From Denitromonas sp. (lineage in GTDB: Bacteria; Pseudomonadota; Gammaproteobacteria; Burkholderiales; Rhodocyclaceae), in NCBI RefSeq assembly GCF_034676725.1, contig NZ_JAUCBR010000004.1:1503501-1567500 (forward strand): a DNA stretch of 64,000 nt. The letters are read 5' to 3'. The notes beneath the pieces were generated by a model that worked only from the letters and a program-made list of their open reading frames with translations, ran no database searches and had not been told where the DNA came from. Positions 49,555-58,615 of the stretch are shown here, piece by piece (position 1 is the first letter of the stretch; the number at the start of each line of letters is the position of its first letter). A program made the position numbers and the translations under genes.

Positions 49555-50858
49555 GCGTTGCTGGCCGGTGAATCCGGCGCGGCACCGATCTGCCCGGCCG
49601 GCCGATTGAACGACACCGACGGCGCCCATGGCGCCGCGCGCATCACCGGCGTGGCATCGCGCAGCACCAGCGCGGGGTTGCTGAAGGGCGCCAGGCGCTC
49701 GAGAAAATCCACCATCTCCATCAGCGGCGAGTTGCGGAAGAAGCTCGCCTCGGGCGTCTCCATCCAGATGCGGTCGGCGAATACGTACAGCTCGTGCGGC
49801 TGGTCGCCAATGCCGTCCTGGTTCAGGTCGAAGCCCTGGTAGGTGTCCCAGTAGTTGCCTGCCCAGTGCTCGGCATTGATGTCGCCGGCGTTGGTGGCCG
49901 TCACCTGCCACAGGTTGTGCTCGAAGCGGTTGTTGATCAGGATGCGCCCGCCGCGTTCGCCATAGAAGTTGATGCCGGTCACGTTGTGGGCGAGGCGGTT
50001 GTTCACCAGCACCAGGCGGCTGATCGGGTCGGATGAGGAGTCGGCCATCAGCCCGACCGCGCAGTGGATCAGTTCGTTGCCTTCGATCAGCACCGCGGTG
50101 CTCTCCTTGATGGCGATGCCGGCGCCCGACACATGCATGGCGTGCATGACCCGGTTGTTGCGCAGGATGAAGCCGTTGGAGTTGATCACCACGATGCCGG
50201 TGGCGTTGTCGGTGGCCAGGTTGGCCTCGACCAGGGTGCGGGTGGAGAACAGGAAGTTCATCGCCCGCCGGCTGTCGCGGATGGTGTTGCCGAGGATGCG
50301 GTTGCGCGGCGAATTGGTGATGGTCAGATCGCGCATGTGCTCGAAGACATTGTCTTCGATGGTGTTTTCCATGGCGTACCACAGGCGCAGGCCGTCGCCG
50401 CGATCGGCGGTGTCTTCGCCGCGCGAGCGCACATGGTTGCCGCGCACCAGGTTGCGGTTGGATTTTTGCAGCACGATGCCGAACAGCACGTCGTCGAGCA
50501 CATTGTTTTCGATGCGGTTGTCGTGGCCTTCGACATAGATGCCCGAGTGGATCTGGTCGTGCGAGTCGCCGCTGCCGCGAATGATCAGCCCGCGCAGCAC
50601 CGAGCCGCTGGCCTTGAGCGTGATCACCGAGCTGCGATGGTCGCCCTGCACGATGGCTTTGCCGCCGCCGTCGAGGATCAGCCGGCCGGTGATCTCGACC
50701 GGCCCTTCGTAGGTGCCCGGCGCCAGACGCAGGATGCCGGTGCCCGCCAGCGCGGCATCGATCAGCGGTTGCAGCGGCGCGGCCGACGCACTGGCGAATG
50801 GCAGCAGGCCGGCAAGGGCGAGGAGGAAGGCGAGACGCAGGGTGTGGAGCATGGGCAC
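49548..50858 (-). CDS. nosD: NosD-like exported parallel beta-helix protein
   Basis: A 436-residue periplasmic protein. After a signal peptide (LAFLLALAGLLPFASASA) it consists of parallel beta-helix (PbH1) repeats: NRIENNVLDDVLFGIV, NTIEDNVFEHM, NRILGNTIRDS, FILRNNRVMHA, VLIEGNELIH, VLVNNRLAHN. This is the NosD pattern, the periplasmic copper-site maturation factor of nitrous oxide reductase. The tail holds WAGNYWDTYQGFDLNQDGIGD, also typical of NosD. No other nos gene (nosZ, R, F, Y, L) is in the window, so either it is an orphan copy or it has another role. Confidence 0.82.
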   Translation of the reverse strand: MPMLHTLRLAFLLALAGLLPFASASAAPLQPLIDAALAGTGILRLAPGTYEGPVEITGRLILDGGGKAIVQGDHRSSVITLKASGSVLRGLIIRGSGDSHDQIHSGIYVEGHDNRIENNVLDDVLFGIVLQKSNRNLVRGNHVRSRGEDTADRGDGLRLWYAMENTIEDNVFEHMRDLTITNSPRNRILGNTIRDSRRAMNFLFSTRTLVEANLATDNATGIVVINSNGFILRNNRVMHAMHVSGAGIAIKESTAVLIEGNELIHCAVGLMADSSSDPISRLVLVNNRLAHNVTGINFYGERGGRILINNRFEHNLWQVTATNAGDINAEHWAGNYWDTYQGFDLNQDGIGDQPHELYVFADRIWMETPEASFFRNSPLMEMVDFLERLAPFSNPALVLRDATPVMRAAPWAPSVSFNRPAGQIGAAPDSPASNAH

Positions 50859-51019
50859 GGCGCGATGATGAACCGGCCATGCTAAGGGCGCAATCGCCGC
50901 GCGGCTGCGACAAAGATCAAGAAAGTGCGTGGTTGGCGGTGGCGGTGTGGCGGCTCCGAGGCCAGCGAAGCGGCTGCGTCCGGCCGTCGCGAATCCGGGT
51001 CATGTCATTGAATTTCTGA

Positions 51020-51025
51020 TAGAAT
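51020..51025 (+). promoter_or_regulatory. Possible -10 box upstream of ybiT
   Basis: TAGAAT matches the -10 consensus at 5 of 6 bases, 65 bases upstream of the ybiT start codon in an AT-richer patch (51005-51030). The base group 17 upstream (GGGTCA) is a poor -35, so the promoter is only a possibility. Confidence 0.4.
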
Positions 51026-51089
51026 TCGCCGCGATTGTGCGTCGGCCCGCTGCCGGCGCTTTGCTTTTTACGGATTCGGGATTCGCGCA

Positions 51090-52712
51090 GTGCTCATCGC
51101 CAACAACATCACCATGCAGTTCGGGGTCAAGCCCCTGTTCGACAACGTCTCCGTCAAGTTCGGCGACGGCAACCGCTACGGCCTGATCGGCGCCAACGGG
51201 GCGGGCAAGTCCACCTTCATGAAGATCCTGTGCGGCGAGCTGGAGCCCTCGGCCGGCAACGTCACCAAGGAAGCCAACGAGCGCATGGCCTACCTGCGCC
51301 AGGACCAGTTCGGCTTTGAGGACAAGCGGGTGCTGGACGTGGTGATGATGGGCCACACCGAGATGTGGGCCTGCATGAGCGAGAAGGACGCGATCTACGC
51401 CAACCCCGAGGCGACCGAAGACGATTACATGCGCGCCGCCGAGCTCGAAGGCGTGTTTGCCGAATACGACGGCTACACCGCCGAGGCGCGTGCCGGCGAG
51501 CTGCTGCTCGGCGTGGGTATTCCCACCGAACAGCACAACGGCCCGATGAGCCAGGTGGCGCCGGGCTGGAAGCTGCGCGTGCTGCTGTGTCAGGCGCTGT
51601 TCGCCAACCCCGACATCCTGCTGCTCGACGAGCCGACCAACAACCTCGACATCAACACCATCCGCTGGCTCGAAGACACGCTCAACCAGCGCGATTCGAC
51701 CATGGTCATCATCTCGCACGACCGGCACTTCCTGAACCAGGTGTGCACCCACATGGCCGACCTGGATTACGGCACCATCAAGGTCTATCCGGGCACCTAC
51801 GACGACTACATGGAAGCGTCCACCCTGGCGCGCCAGCGCCAGGCCCAGGCCAATGCCCGCGCCAAGGACAAGATCGCCGAGCTGCAGCAGTTCGTGCGCC
51901 GTTTCTCGGCCAACAAGTCGAAGGCCAAGCAGGCCACCAGCCGCATGAAGCTGATCGACAAACTCAAGCCCGAGGATGTGAAGCCGTCGAGCCGCCAGTA
52001 CCCGTGGATCCGCTTCGAGGTCGATGCCAAGGACAAGCTGCACCGCCAGGCGGTGGAGGTGGAAAACCTGACCTTCGCCTACGAAGGCATGGAAAAGCCG
52101 CTGATCGACAAGTTCTCGATCGCCATCGATGCCGGCGACAAGGTCGGCATCATCGGCGAGAACGGCGTCGGCAAGACCACCCTGATGCGCCTGCTGATGG
52201 GCGAGCTGACGCCGCAGAAAGGCACCATCAAGTGGGCCGAGAAAGCCAAGCTCGGTTACTACGCGCAGGACCACTCGGCCGAGTTCCAGTCCGACGTCTC
52301 GCTGACCGACTGGATTTCCGAGCATGTGCGCGATGGCGGCTTCGAGGGCGAGGACATGGAGACCCTGATCCGCGGCACCCTTGGTCGCCTGCTGTTCTCG
52401 GGCGACGAGGTGAAGAAGCCGGTGCGCGTGATCTCCGGCGGTGAACAGGGCCGCATGCTATTCGGCAAGCTGATGCTGCAGAGCAAGAACGTGCTGCTGA
52501 TGGACGAGCCGACCAACCACCTGGACATGGAGTCGATCGAATCGCTCAACTCCGGGCTGGAGAAGTACACCGGCACCTTCCTGTTCATCTCGCACGACCG
52601 CGAGTTCGTGTCCTCGCTGGCCACGCGCATCATCGACATGCGCCCGGACGGCGACATCATCGACTACCGCGGCACCTACGAAGAGTATCTGAGCAGCCAG
52701 GGCATCGAATAA
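51090..52712 (+). CDS. ybiT: ABC-F ATPase YbiT-like
   Basis: A 540-residue ABC-F protein that tracks E. coli YbiT closely along its whole length. It starts at GTG 51090. First Walker A is GANGAGKSTFMKI, second is GENGVGKTTLM; signatures are APGWKLRVLLCQAL (a YbiT-type departure from SGG) and ISGGEQGRMLFGKLM; Walker B regions are LLLDEPTNNLDI and LLMDEPTNHLDM. The helical linker contains FVRRFSANKSKAKQATSR. It ends EEYLSSQGIE like YbiT. Probably acts on ribosomes; monocistronic, ended by a terminator. Confidence 0.95.
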   Translation: MLIANNITMQFGVKPLFDNVSVKFGDGNRYGLIGANGAGKSTFMKILCGELEPSAGNVTKEANERMAYLRQDQFGFEDKRVLDVVMMGHTEMWACMSEKDAIYANPEATEDDYMRAAELEGVFAEYDGYTAEARAGELLLGVGIPTEQHNGPMSQVAPGWKLRVLLCQALFANPDILLLDEPTNNLDINTIRWLEDTLNQRDSTMVIISHDRHFLNQVCTHMADLDYGTIKVYPGTYDDYMEASTLARQRQAQANARAKDKIAELQQFVRRFSANKSKAKQATSRMKLIDKLKPEDVKPSSRQYPWIRFEVDAKDKLHRQAVEVENLTFAYEGMEKPLIDKFSIAIDAGDKVGIIGENGVGKTTLMRLLMGELTPQKGTIKWAEKAKLGYYAQDHSAEFQSDVSLTDWISEHVRDGGFEGEDMETLIRGTLGRLLFSGDEVKKPVRVISGGEQGRMLFGKLMLQSKNVLLMDEPTNHLDMESIESLNSGLEKYTGTFLFISHDREFVSSLATRIIDMRPDGDIIDYRGTYEEYLSSQGIE

Positions 52713-52733
52713 ACTTGCCCTGATCCACTCGCC

Positions 52734-52772
52734 ATGCCGGCGCCGCGACCCGTGGTGCCGGCATTGTCTTTT
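52734..52772 (+). terminator. Intrinsic terminator after ybiT
   Basis: ATGCCGGCGCC and GGTGCCGGCAT (one G-T pair) form an 11-base stem with a 9-base loop, followed by TGTCTTTT, 21 bases past the ybiT stop. Confidence 0.8.
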
Positions 52773-52825
52773 GACTGGCTCGCCATCCGTGAGACCCTGT
52801 CGATGACGCATACGAGATCTCATTC

Positions 52826-54118
52826 ATGATCAGCGCCATCCTCCCCGTGTCCAGCCTGTTGCTCGGCATGGCCATCCTGCTGGCCGGCTCCGGCCTGATA
52901 GGCACCCTGCTCGGCCTGCGCGCCAGCGTCGAGGGCTTCACCGGCCTCTCGCTGGGCCTGATCATGTCCGGCTTTTTCGGCGGCTACATCGTTGGCGCCT
53001 TTGCCTGCCCGCCGCTGATCCGGCGCATCGGCCACATCCGCGCCTTCACCGCCATGGCCGCGCTGGCGGCGGTGGTCTCGCTGTTCTACGGCATGCTGGT
53101 CAACCCGTGGGTATGGTGGGTGTTGCGGGTGATCCACGGGGTCACCATGGTCGCCATCTACATGATCATCGAGAGCTGGCTCAACGAGCAGATGCATGAC
53201 AAGCGCGGCAAGATCTTCGCCGCCTACATGATGGTCAGCTTCGTGGCCCTCGGCCTCGGGCAATTCATGATCGCCATCTACGGCGCCGAGCACATGGGCT
53301 CCTTCGCGCTGGTGGCCATCTTCTACTGCCTCGGCCTGGTGCCGATTGCGCTGACGCCGGTCGACCAGCCCACGCCGATCCAGACGCCGAGCCTGCCCCT
53401 TGGCCGGCTGTACAAGGTGTCGCCGGTCGGATTTGCCGGTGGCCTGGTGTCCGGGCTGGTGTCAGGCGCGTTCTGGGGTTTGTCGGCGGCGTTCGCCGCG
53501 GCGCAGGGCCTGGACGATTTCCATGTGGCCGTGTTCACGGCAGCCGCCATTTTCGGCGGCGCGTTCATGCAGTGGCCAGTGGGTCACGCCTCCGAGCACC
53601 GTGACCGGCGGGTGGTACTGGTGAGCGTGTGCGTGCTGGCCGCGGTGTGCGCCGTGGCGATGTTCGCGGTCGCCGGTCTGTCGGTCATCGGGCTGGTCGT
53701 GGCCACCGGCCTCTATGGCGGGTTCGCATTCACCCTCTACAGCCTGGCCGTGGCGCAGACGCATGACCGGTTTCATTCGTCCGAGGCGCTCGAAGCGACC
53801 AAGGCCCTGCTGGTGCTGCATGGCACCGGTGCGGTGGTCGGGCCGGTGCTGGCCGGCGGGATCATCACGGCGGTGGGCGCGCGTGCCTTTCCGCTGGTGC
53901 TGGTCGGCATGCTCGTCGGGCTGGCTCTGTTCACCGCCTGGTGCATCCGCCGCGACGCGCCGGTGCCGGACGCCGAGCTGACCGAGTTCCTGCCGGTGCA
54001 TCGCACCTCGGTGATGGCCATGGAGATGGATCCGCGCACGCCCGATACCTCGACCCATGCCGACGAAGACGCCAGCGGCCCGGTCGTCGAAGGCGCCGGC
54101 GCGAGCCCACCGCGCTGA
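52826..54118 (+). CDS. MFS transporter, YcaD-like
   Basis: A 430-residue major facilitator with about 12 hydrophobic segments and a disordered C-terminal tail of acidic and Pro residues (SMAMEMDPRTPDTSTHADEDASGP region). The family hallmarks are LGLRASVEGFTGLSLG in the first segment, YMIIESWLNEQ after segment 4, and the KARGKIFAAYMM-type loop (here DKRGKIFAAYMM). YcaD relatives are orphan transporters, so substrate is unknown. A stem-loop terminator closes the ybiT unit before it. Confidence 0.88.
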   Translation: MISAILPVSSLLLGMAILLAGSGLIGTLLGLRASVEGFTGLSLGLIMSGFFGGYIVGAFACPPLIRRIGHIRAFTAMAALAAVVSLFYGMLVNPWVWWVLRVIHGVTMVAIYMIIESWLNEQMHDKRGKIFAAYMMVSFVALGLGQFMIAIYGAEHMGSFALVAIFYCLGLVPIALTPVDQPTPIQTPSLPLGRLYKVSPVGFAGGLVSGLVSGAFWGLSAAFAAAQGLDDFHVAVFTAAAIFGGAFMQWPVGHASEHRDRRVVLVSVCVLAAVCAVAMFAVAGLSVIGLVVATGLYGGFAFTLYSLAVAQTHDRFHSSEALEATKALLVLHGTGAVVGPVLAGGIITAVGARAFPLVLVGMLVGLALFTAWCIRRDAPVPDAELTEFLPVHRTSVMAMEMDPRTPDTSTHADEDASGPVVEGAGASPPR

Positions 54119-54245
54119 CTGGAGCGGTGCGCGCATGCCTTGGGCATGGACGGCGCCGACTACCTGTTTGGCATTGCGCAGTGCACGCAGAGTTGGCGGC
54201 AGGTTTACGCCACAATGCGCCACCGCATTCGACCCCGGCACTCCC

Positions 54246-54827
54246 TTGGCTGACCCGCTCCCCTTTCCCGTGGCCCCCCAGCGCTGGGCGGCCTTCGTCC
54301 TCAAGCGCCTGGGCTGGTCGATCGACATGCCGGCGCCGCCCGGCCCCAAGATGGTGCTGCTGGCCTATCCGCACACCTCCAACTGGGACTTCATCATCGG
54401 TCTGATCGCCCGCTTCACCTTCGGCTGGCCGGTGCGCTGGGTGGGCAAGCACACCATTTTCCGCGCGCCGTTCGGCCGCTTTTTCCGCTGGCTGGGGGGC
54501 ATTCCCATCAACCGCTCGCGGCCGGGCGGCTTCATCGACGACGTGGTGGCCAGGATCCAGGCCGATCCGCATGCCATCGTGTGCATCGCGCCGGAAGGCA
54601 CGCGCAGCTATGTCGAGGGCTGGAAGAGCGGCTTCCACCGCATTGCCCGCACGGCCAAGGTGCCGATCGCGCTCGGCTACATCGACTGGGGCCGGCGCTG
54701 CGTGGGCATCGCCGGTTATGTCCAGCCGACCGACGATATCGAGGCTGACCTCGCCGCCATCCGCGCCGGCTACGCGTCGGTGACCGCCTTCTATCCGGAG
54801 AAGGCCGGCCGGATTGCCATCCGCTAG
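54246..54827 (+). CDS. Lysophospholipid/glycerol acyltransferase (PlsC-like)
   Basis: A 193-residue PlsC-family acyltransferase. The HxxxxD motif HTSNWD and the EGTRS motif (CIAPEGTRSY) are both present, as is the INRSR substrate motif. I start at TTG 54246 (ADPLPFPVAPQRW), since upstream in-frame residues are low-complexity and overlap the MFS gene; a longer form starting at 54057 is less likely. There is no strong Shine-Dalgarno for the TTG. It transfers an acyl chain to a lysophospholipid or a related alcohol. Whether it is PlsC itself is not sure. Confidence 0.82.
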   Translation: MADPLPFPVAPQRWAAFVLKRLGWSIDMPAPPGPKMVLLAYPHTSNWDFIIGLIARFTFGWPVRWVGKHTIFRAPFGRFFRWLGGIPINRSRPGGFIDDVVARIQADPHAIVCIAPEGTRSYVEGWKSGFHRIARTAKVPIALGYIDWGRRCVGIAGYVQPTDDIEADLAAIRAGYASVTAFYPEKAGRIAIR

Positions 54828-54895
54828 ATTGTTTTGCACAAAACTATTCTGTGCTAGACTTGTTGGCTATTCAATTTCAATCAAGACTCCGTGTC

Positions 54896-54916
54896 AGGCG
54901 GCCGAGCCGCCTTTTT
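54896..54916 (+). terminator. Terminator-like hairpin in the proV leader
   Basis: AGGCGGC (54896-54902), a 3-base loop CGA, GCCGCCT (54906-54912) and a run of five T (54912-54916): a complete intrinsic terminator 102 bases upstream of proV. An AT-rich promoter-like stretch with TAGACT (54855-54860) lies before it, so the hairpin may be the end of the acyltransferase transcript or an attenuator for proVWX. Confidence 0.75.
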
Positions 54917-55017
54917 GAGGGTATCTATCCACCGTCATCGTCAGGCAGTTACGCTTCTGTCGGCATCTTGGCTTTTTGGGTGAGTTCATCCCGACACGAG
55001 GATTGTCACAAGGACGC

Positions 55018-56226
55018 ATGTCGGAAAAACTCGTCGTCAAGAATCTGTACAAGGTCTTCGGAGACCGGCCCAAGGAGGCGATGAAGCTCGTCGCCGAGGG
55101 CAAGGACAAGGCCACCATCTTCGCCCGCACCGGGCAGACCCTCGGCGTTATCGACGCCAGTTTCAGCGTCAATGAGGGCGAGATTTTCGTCATCATGGGC
55201 CTCTCCGGCTCGGGCAAATCGACCCTGGTTCGCCTGCTCAACCGTCTGATCGAACCGACGGCCGGGCAGGTGCTGATCAACGGCCGCGACATCGCCAAGA
55301 TGAACGATATCGAGCTGCGCGACCTGCGCCGCAGCGAAATCAGCATGGTGTTCCAGTCCTTTGCGCTGATGCCGCACCTGTCCGTGGTGGACAACACCGC
55401 CTTCGGCCTGGAGCTGGCCGGCATGCCCGAAGCCGAGCGCCGCGAGCGCGCCATGGTGGCGCTGGAGCAAGTCGGTCTGGCGGCCTGGGCCAACAGCTAT
55501 CCCGACGAGCTCTCCGGCGGCATGCAGCAGCGGGTGGGCCTGGCCCGGGCGCTGGCCAACGACCCGCAGGTGCTGCTCATGGACGAGGCCTTCTCGGCGC
55601 TCGACCCGCTGATCCGCACTGAGATGCAGGACGAGCTGGTCAAGCTGCAGGCGGCGGACAAGCGCACCATCATCTTCATCTCGCACGATCTGGACGAAGC
55701 CATCCGCATCGGTGACCGCATCGCCATCATGGAAGGCGGCGTGGTGGTCCAGGTGGGCACGGCCGAGGAGATCCTGCGCAATCCCGCCAACGACTACGTG
55801 AAATCCTTCTTCAAGGGGGTGGACGCCACCAGCATCCTGTCGGCGGCCGACATTGCCCGCAAGACCCAGGTCAACATCATCGACCACCAGGGCATGGGCG
55901 TGCGCAGCGCCATCGAGCGCCTGCGCTCGCATGACCGCGAGTACGGCTATGTGGTCAGCCCCGACCAGAAGCTGATGGGCGTGGTCTCGCTCGACAGCCT
56001 GAAGAAGGCGGCCAAGGCCAGCGCCGACGCCAAGCTGCGCGAGGCCTTCCTGCCCGAGCCCCATGTGTTGACCCCGGACACGCCGATCAGCGAACTCTAC
56101 GAGCCGCTGACGCAGCACCCTTACGGCCTGCCGGTGGTGGACGAGAACGGCCGCTACCGCGGCGCGATCACCCGCAACACCATGCTCGAATTCCTGCATG
56201 CACAGAATACGGAGGACGCGGCATGA
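55018..56226 (+). CDS. proV: Glycine betaine/L-proline ABC transporter ATP-binding subunit ProV
   Basis: ATPase of the ProU-type osmoprotectant uptake system. I start at ATG 55018 (MSEKLVVKNLYKVF) with AAGGACG before it; 402 residues. Walker A is GLSGSGKST, signature LSGGMQQRVGLARAL, Walker B LLMDEAFSALDPL, switch His in FISHDLDEAIRIGD. C-terminal CBS pair (about 285-400, ISELYEPLTQHPYGLPVVDENGRYRG) senses ionic strength in relatives. Its 3' end overlaps proW by 4 bases (ATGA). Confidence 0.97.
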   Translation: MSEKLVVKNLYKVFGDRPKEAMKLVAEGKDKATIFARTGQTLGVIDASFSVNEGEIFVIMGLSGSGKSTLVRLLNRLIEPTAGQVLINGRDIAKMNDIELRDLRRSEISMVFQSFALMPHLSVVDNTAFGLELAGMPEAERRERAMVALEQVGLAAWANSYPDELSGGMQQRVGLARALANDPQVLLMDEAFSALDPLIRTEMQDELVKLQAADKRTIIFISHDLDEAIRIGDRIAIMEGGVVVQVGTAEEILRNPANDYVKSFFKGVDATSILSAADIARKTQVNIIDHQGMGVRSAIERLRSHDREYGYVVSPDQKLMGVVSLDSLKKAAKASADAKLREAFLPEPHVLTPDTPISELYEPLTQHPYGLPVVDENGRYRGAITRNTMLEFLHAQNTEDAA

Positions 56227-57395
56227 GCGACCAGACCGCCAGCAATCCCTGGGCTGCCGCCGCGCCGGCCGAGGCGCCCGCGCCCGCCGAGGCCAATCCA
56301 TGGGCCGCGCCGGCCGGCGGCACGTCGGCGCCGGTCGCCCCGGTTGAGGCGCCCGCGCCCGACAGCGCCCCCGCCAACCCCTGGGGCGGTGCTGCGCCGG
56401 CCCCGGCCGAGGCGCCGGCCGCCGCCAATGGCGACTGGCTGGGCACGCCGCCAGCCACGCCGGTCGACGTTCCCTTTGACTGGGCGCACCCCTTCAACGA
56501 TGCGGTGATCCCGCTCGACACCTGGGTCGATCAGGGCCTGAACTGGACGGTGGACAACTTCCGCCCCTTTTTCCAGGCCATTCGCCTGCCCATCGACGCC
56601 ACGCTGACCGGCATCGAACAGGCGCTGCTGGCGGTGCCGGCCTTCCTGATGATCATCCTGTTCGGCTTGATCGCCTGGCAGGTCAGCGGCCGCCGCCTGG
56701 CTATCGGCTCGGTGCTGTCGCTGATCGTGATCGGCCTGATCGGTGCCTGGGACGAGGCCATGGTCACCCTCTCGCTGGTGCTCACCTCGGTGTTCTTCTG
56801 CATGGTCATCGGCTTGCCGACGGGCATCATCATGGCGCGCAACGACAAGCTCGAAGGCATTGCCCGACCGGTGCTCGACGCCATGCAGACCACGCCGGCC
56901 TTCGTCTACCTGGTGCCGGTGGTGATGCTCTTCGGCATCGGCAATGTGCCGGGGGTGGTGGTGACCATCGTCTTCGCCCTGCCGCCGCTGATCCGCCTCA
57001 CCAACCTCGGCATCCGCCAGGTGCGGCCCGACCTCATCGAAGCCTCACGCGCCTTCGGCGCCTCGCCCTGGCAACTGCTCAGCCGCGTGCAGCTGCCGCT
57101 GGCCATGCCGACCATCATGGCCGGCATCAACCAGACGCTGATGCTCAGTCTGTCGATGGTGGTCATCGCCTCGATGATCGCCGTCGGCGGCCTCGGCCAG
57201 ATGGTGCTGCGCGGCATCGGCCGGCTCGACATGGGCCTGGCCACCGTCGGCGGGCTGGGCATCGTGATCCTCGCGATCATGCTCGATCGCATCACCCAGG
57301 CCATGGCCGGCGGCAAGAGCGCCCCCGGCCGCTGGTACGACACCGGACCGCTCGGCGCCCTGCGCCGCCTGTTCGGCAAGTCGGCCACGTCCTGA
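56223..57395 (+). CDS. proW: Glycine betaine/L-proline ABC transporter permease ProW
   Basis: Inner-membrane channel subunit of the ProU system, 390 residues. The N-terminal ~75 residues are an Ala/Pro-rich cytoplasmic or linker region with repeated NPWA/NPWG motifs (SNPWAAAA, ANPWAAPA, ANPWGGAA); E. coli ProW has a shorter region with a single NPW. The permease core starts near DWAHPFNDAVIPLDTWVDQGLNW and shows the EAA-type loop ASRAFGASPWQLLSRVQLPLAMPTIMAGINQTLML (two pieces: EASRAFGASPWQLL and PLAMPTIMAGINQ). Five to seven hydrophobic segments follow. Overlaps proV by 4 bases; proX follows after 32 bases. Confidence 0.95.
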   Translation: MSDQTASNPWAAAAPAEAPAPAEANPWAAPAGGTSAPVAPVEAPAPDSAPANPWGGAAPAPAEAPAAANGDWLGTPPATPVDVPFDWAHPFNDAVIPLDTWVDQGLNWTVDNFRPFFQAIRLPIDATLTGIEQALLAVPAFLMIILFGLIAWQVSGRRLAIGSVLSLIVIGLIGAWDEAMVTLSLVLTSVFFCMVIGLPTGIIMARNDKLEGIARPVLDAMQTTPAFVYLVPVVMLFGIGNVPGVVVTIVFALPPLIRLTNLGIRQVRPDLIEASRAFGASPWQLLSRVQLPLAMPTIMAGINQTLMLSLSMVVIASMIAVGGLGQMVLRGIGRLDMGLATVGGLGIVILAIMLDRITQAMAGGKSAPGRWYDTGPLGALRRLFGKSATS

Positions 57396-57427
57396 TCCCC
57401 TTCCCCATTTCACAGGAGACGCACACC

Positions 57428-58441
57428 ATGCGATTTTCCCGACTCTCACGCACCCTGCGCGGCGCGGCCCTGGCCGTCGCCGCCGGCTTCTCGCTCGCGG
57501 CCTTCGCCGCCGACATGCCCGGCAAGGGCGTCACGGTGCAGCCGCTGAAGAGCTCCATCGCCGAAGAAACCTTCCAGACCGAACTGGTCATGCAGGGCCT
57601 CAAGGACCTGGGCTACACCGTCGAGCCGATCAAGGAGATCGAATACGCCGCCGGCCATGTGGCGCTGGCCAATGGCGACGCCACCTTCATGGCCGATCAC
57701 TGGGATCCGCTGCACATCGATTTCTACGAGAAGGCCGGCGGCGACGCCAAGCTCTACCGCAAGGGCGTGTATTCGCCCGGCGCGCTGCAGGGCTACCTGA
57801 TCGACAAGAAGACCGCCGAGCAGTACGGCATCAAGTCCATCGACCAGCTCAAGGATCCGAAACTGGCCAAGCTGTTCGACGCCGACGGCGACGGCAAGGC
57901 CGACCTGGCCGGCTGCAACCCCGGCTGGGGCTGCGAAAAGGTGATCGAGCACCACCTCGACGCCTACGGCCTGCGCGACACCATCACCCACAAGCAGGGC
58001 GCCTACGCGGCCATCATTGCCGACACCATCGCCCGCCACAAGCAGGGCCAGCCGATCCTCTACTACACCTGGACGCCCTACTGGGTGAGCGGCGTGCTGG
58101 TGCCCGGCAAGGACGTGGTGTGGCTGCAAGTGCCCTTTTCCTCGCTGCCGGGCGAGCGCACCAAGGTCGATACCGCGCTGCCGGACGGCTCCAACTACGG
58201 CTTCCAGGCCAACAATCAGCGCATCGTCGCCAACCGTGCCTTCGTCGAGGCGCATCCGTCGGCGGGCAAGCTGTTCGAGGTAATGAAGCTGTCGGCCAAC
58301 GACATCTCGGCGCAGAACCTGCGCATGCGCGACGGCGAGAACAAGCCGGCCGACATCGCCCGCCATGTGGCGGCGTGGATCAAGGGGCACCGCGCCACCT
58401 ACGACGGCTGGCTGGCGGCCGCACGCGCCGCGGCCAAGTAA
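57428..58441 (+). CDS. proX: Glycine betaine/L-proline ABC transporter substrate-binding protein ProX
   Basis: Periplasmic binding protein of the ProU system, 337 residues with a signal peptide (GAALAVAAGFSLAAFA). The family's aromatic binding cage is suggested by MADHWDPLHIDFY, ILYYTWTPYWVSG and AGCNPGWGCEK, with two Cys forming the ProX disulfide. The preceding AGGAGACGCACACC carries the ribosome-binding site. Last gene of the operon; a small hairpin (GCGCAT/ATGCGC, 58449-58465) follows the stop. Confidence 0.96.
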   Translation: MRFSRLSRTLRGAALAVAAGFSLAAFAADMPGKGVTVQPLKSSIAEETFQTELVMQGLKDLGYTVEPIKEIEYAAGHVALANGDATFMADHWDPLHIDFYEKAGGDAKLYRKGVYSPGALQGYLIDKKTAEQYGIKSIDQLKDPKLAKLFDADGDGKADLAGCNPGWGCEKVIEHHLDAYGLRDTITHKQGAYAAIIADTIARHKQGQPILYYTWTPYWVSGVLVPGKDVVWLQVPFSSLPGERTKVDTALPDGSNYGFQANNQRIVANRAFVEAHPSAGKLFEVMKLSANDISAQNLRMRDGENKPADIARHVAAWIKGHRATYDGWLAAARAAAK

Positions 58442-58582
58442 GCACCCGCGCATCTTGGAATGCGCCGTGACGGCTCGCTGGGACATTGCGCCCCGTCGAC
58501 AATGATTTAAGGGCGGCGTTGGCATGCCATTCAAATAAGAACTGGAATGGCGAGATGTCAGGACGCAGTTGTATCTCCTGCG

Positions 58583-58615
58583 ATGAAGGGCGCGCACCTT
58601 AAGTCGGCCCTTCAT
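58583..58615. repeat. Perfect inverted repeat at the PAAR pseudogene start
   Basis: ATGAAGGGC (58583-58591) and GCCCTTCAT (58607-58615) pair perfectly around a 15-base loop. No T-run follows. Confidence 0.65.
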
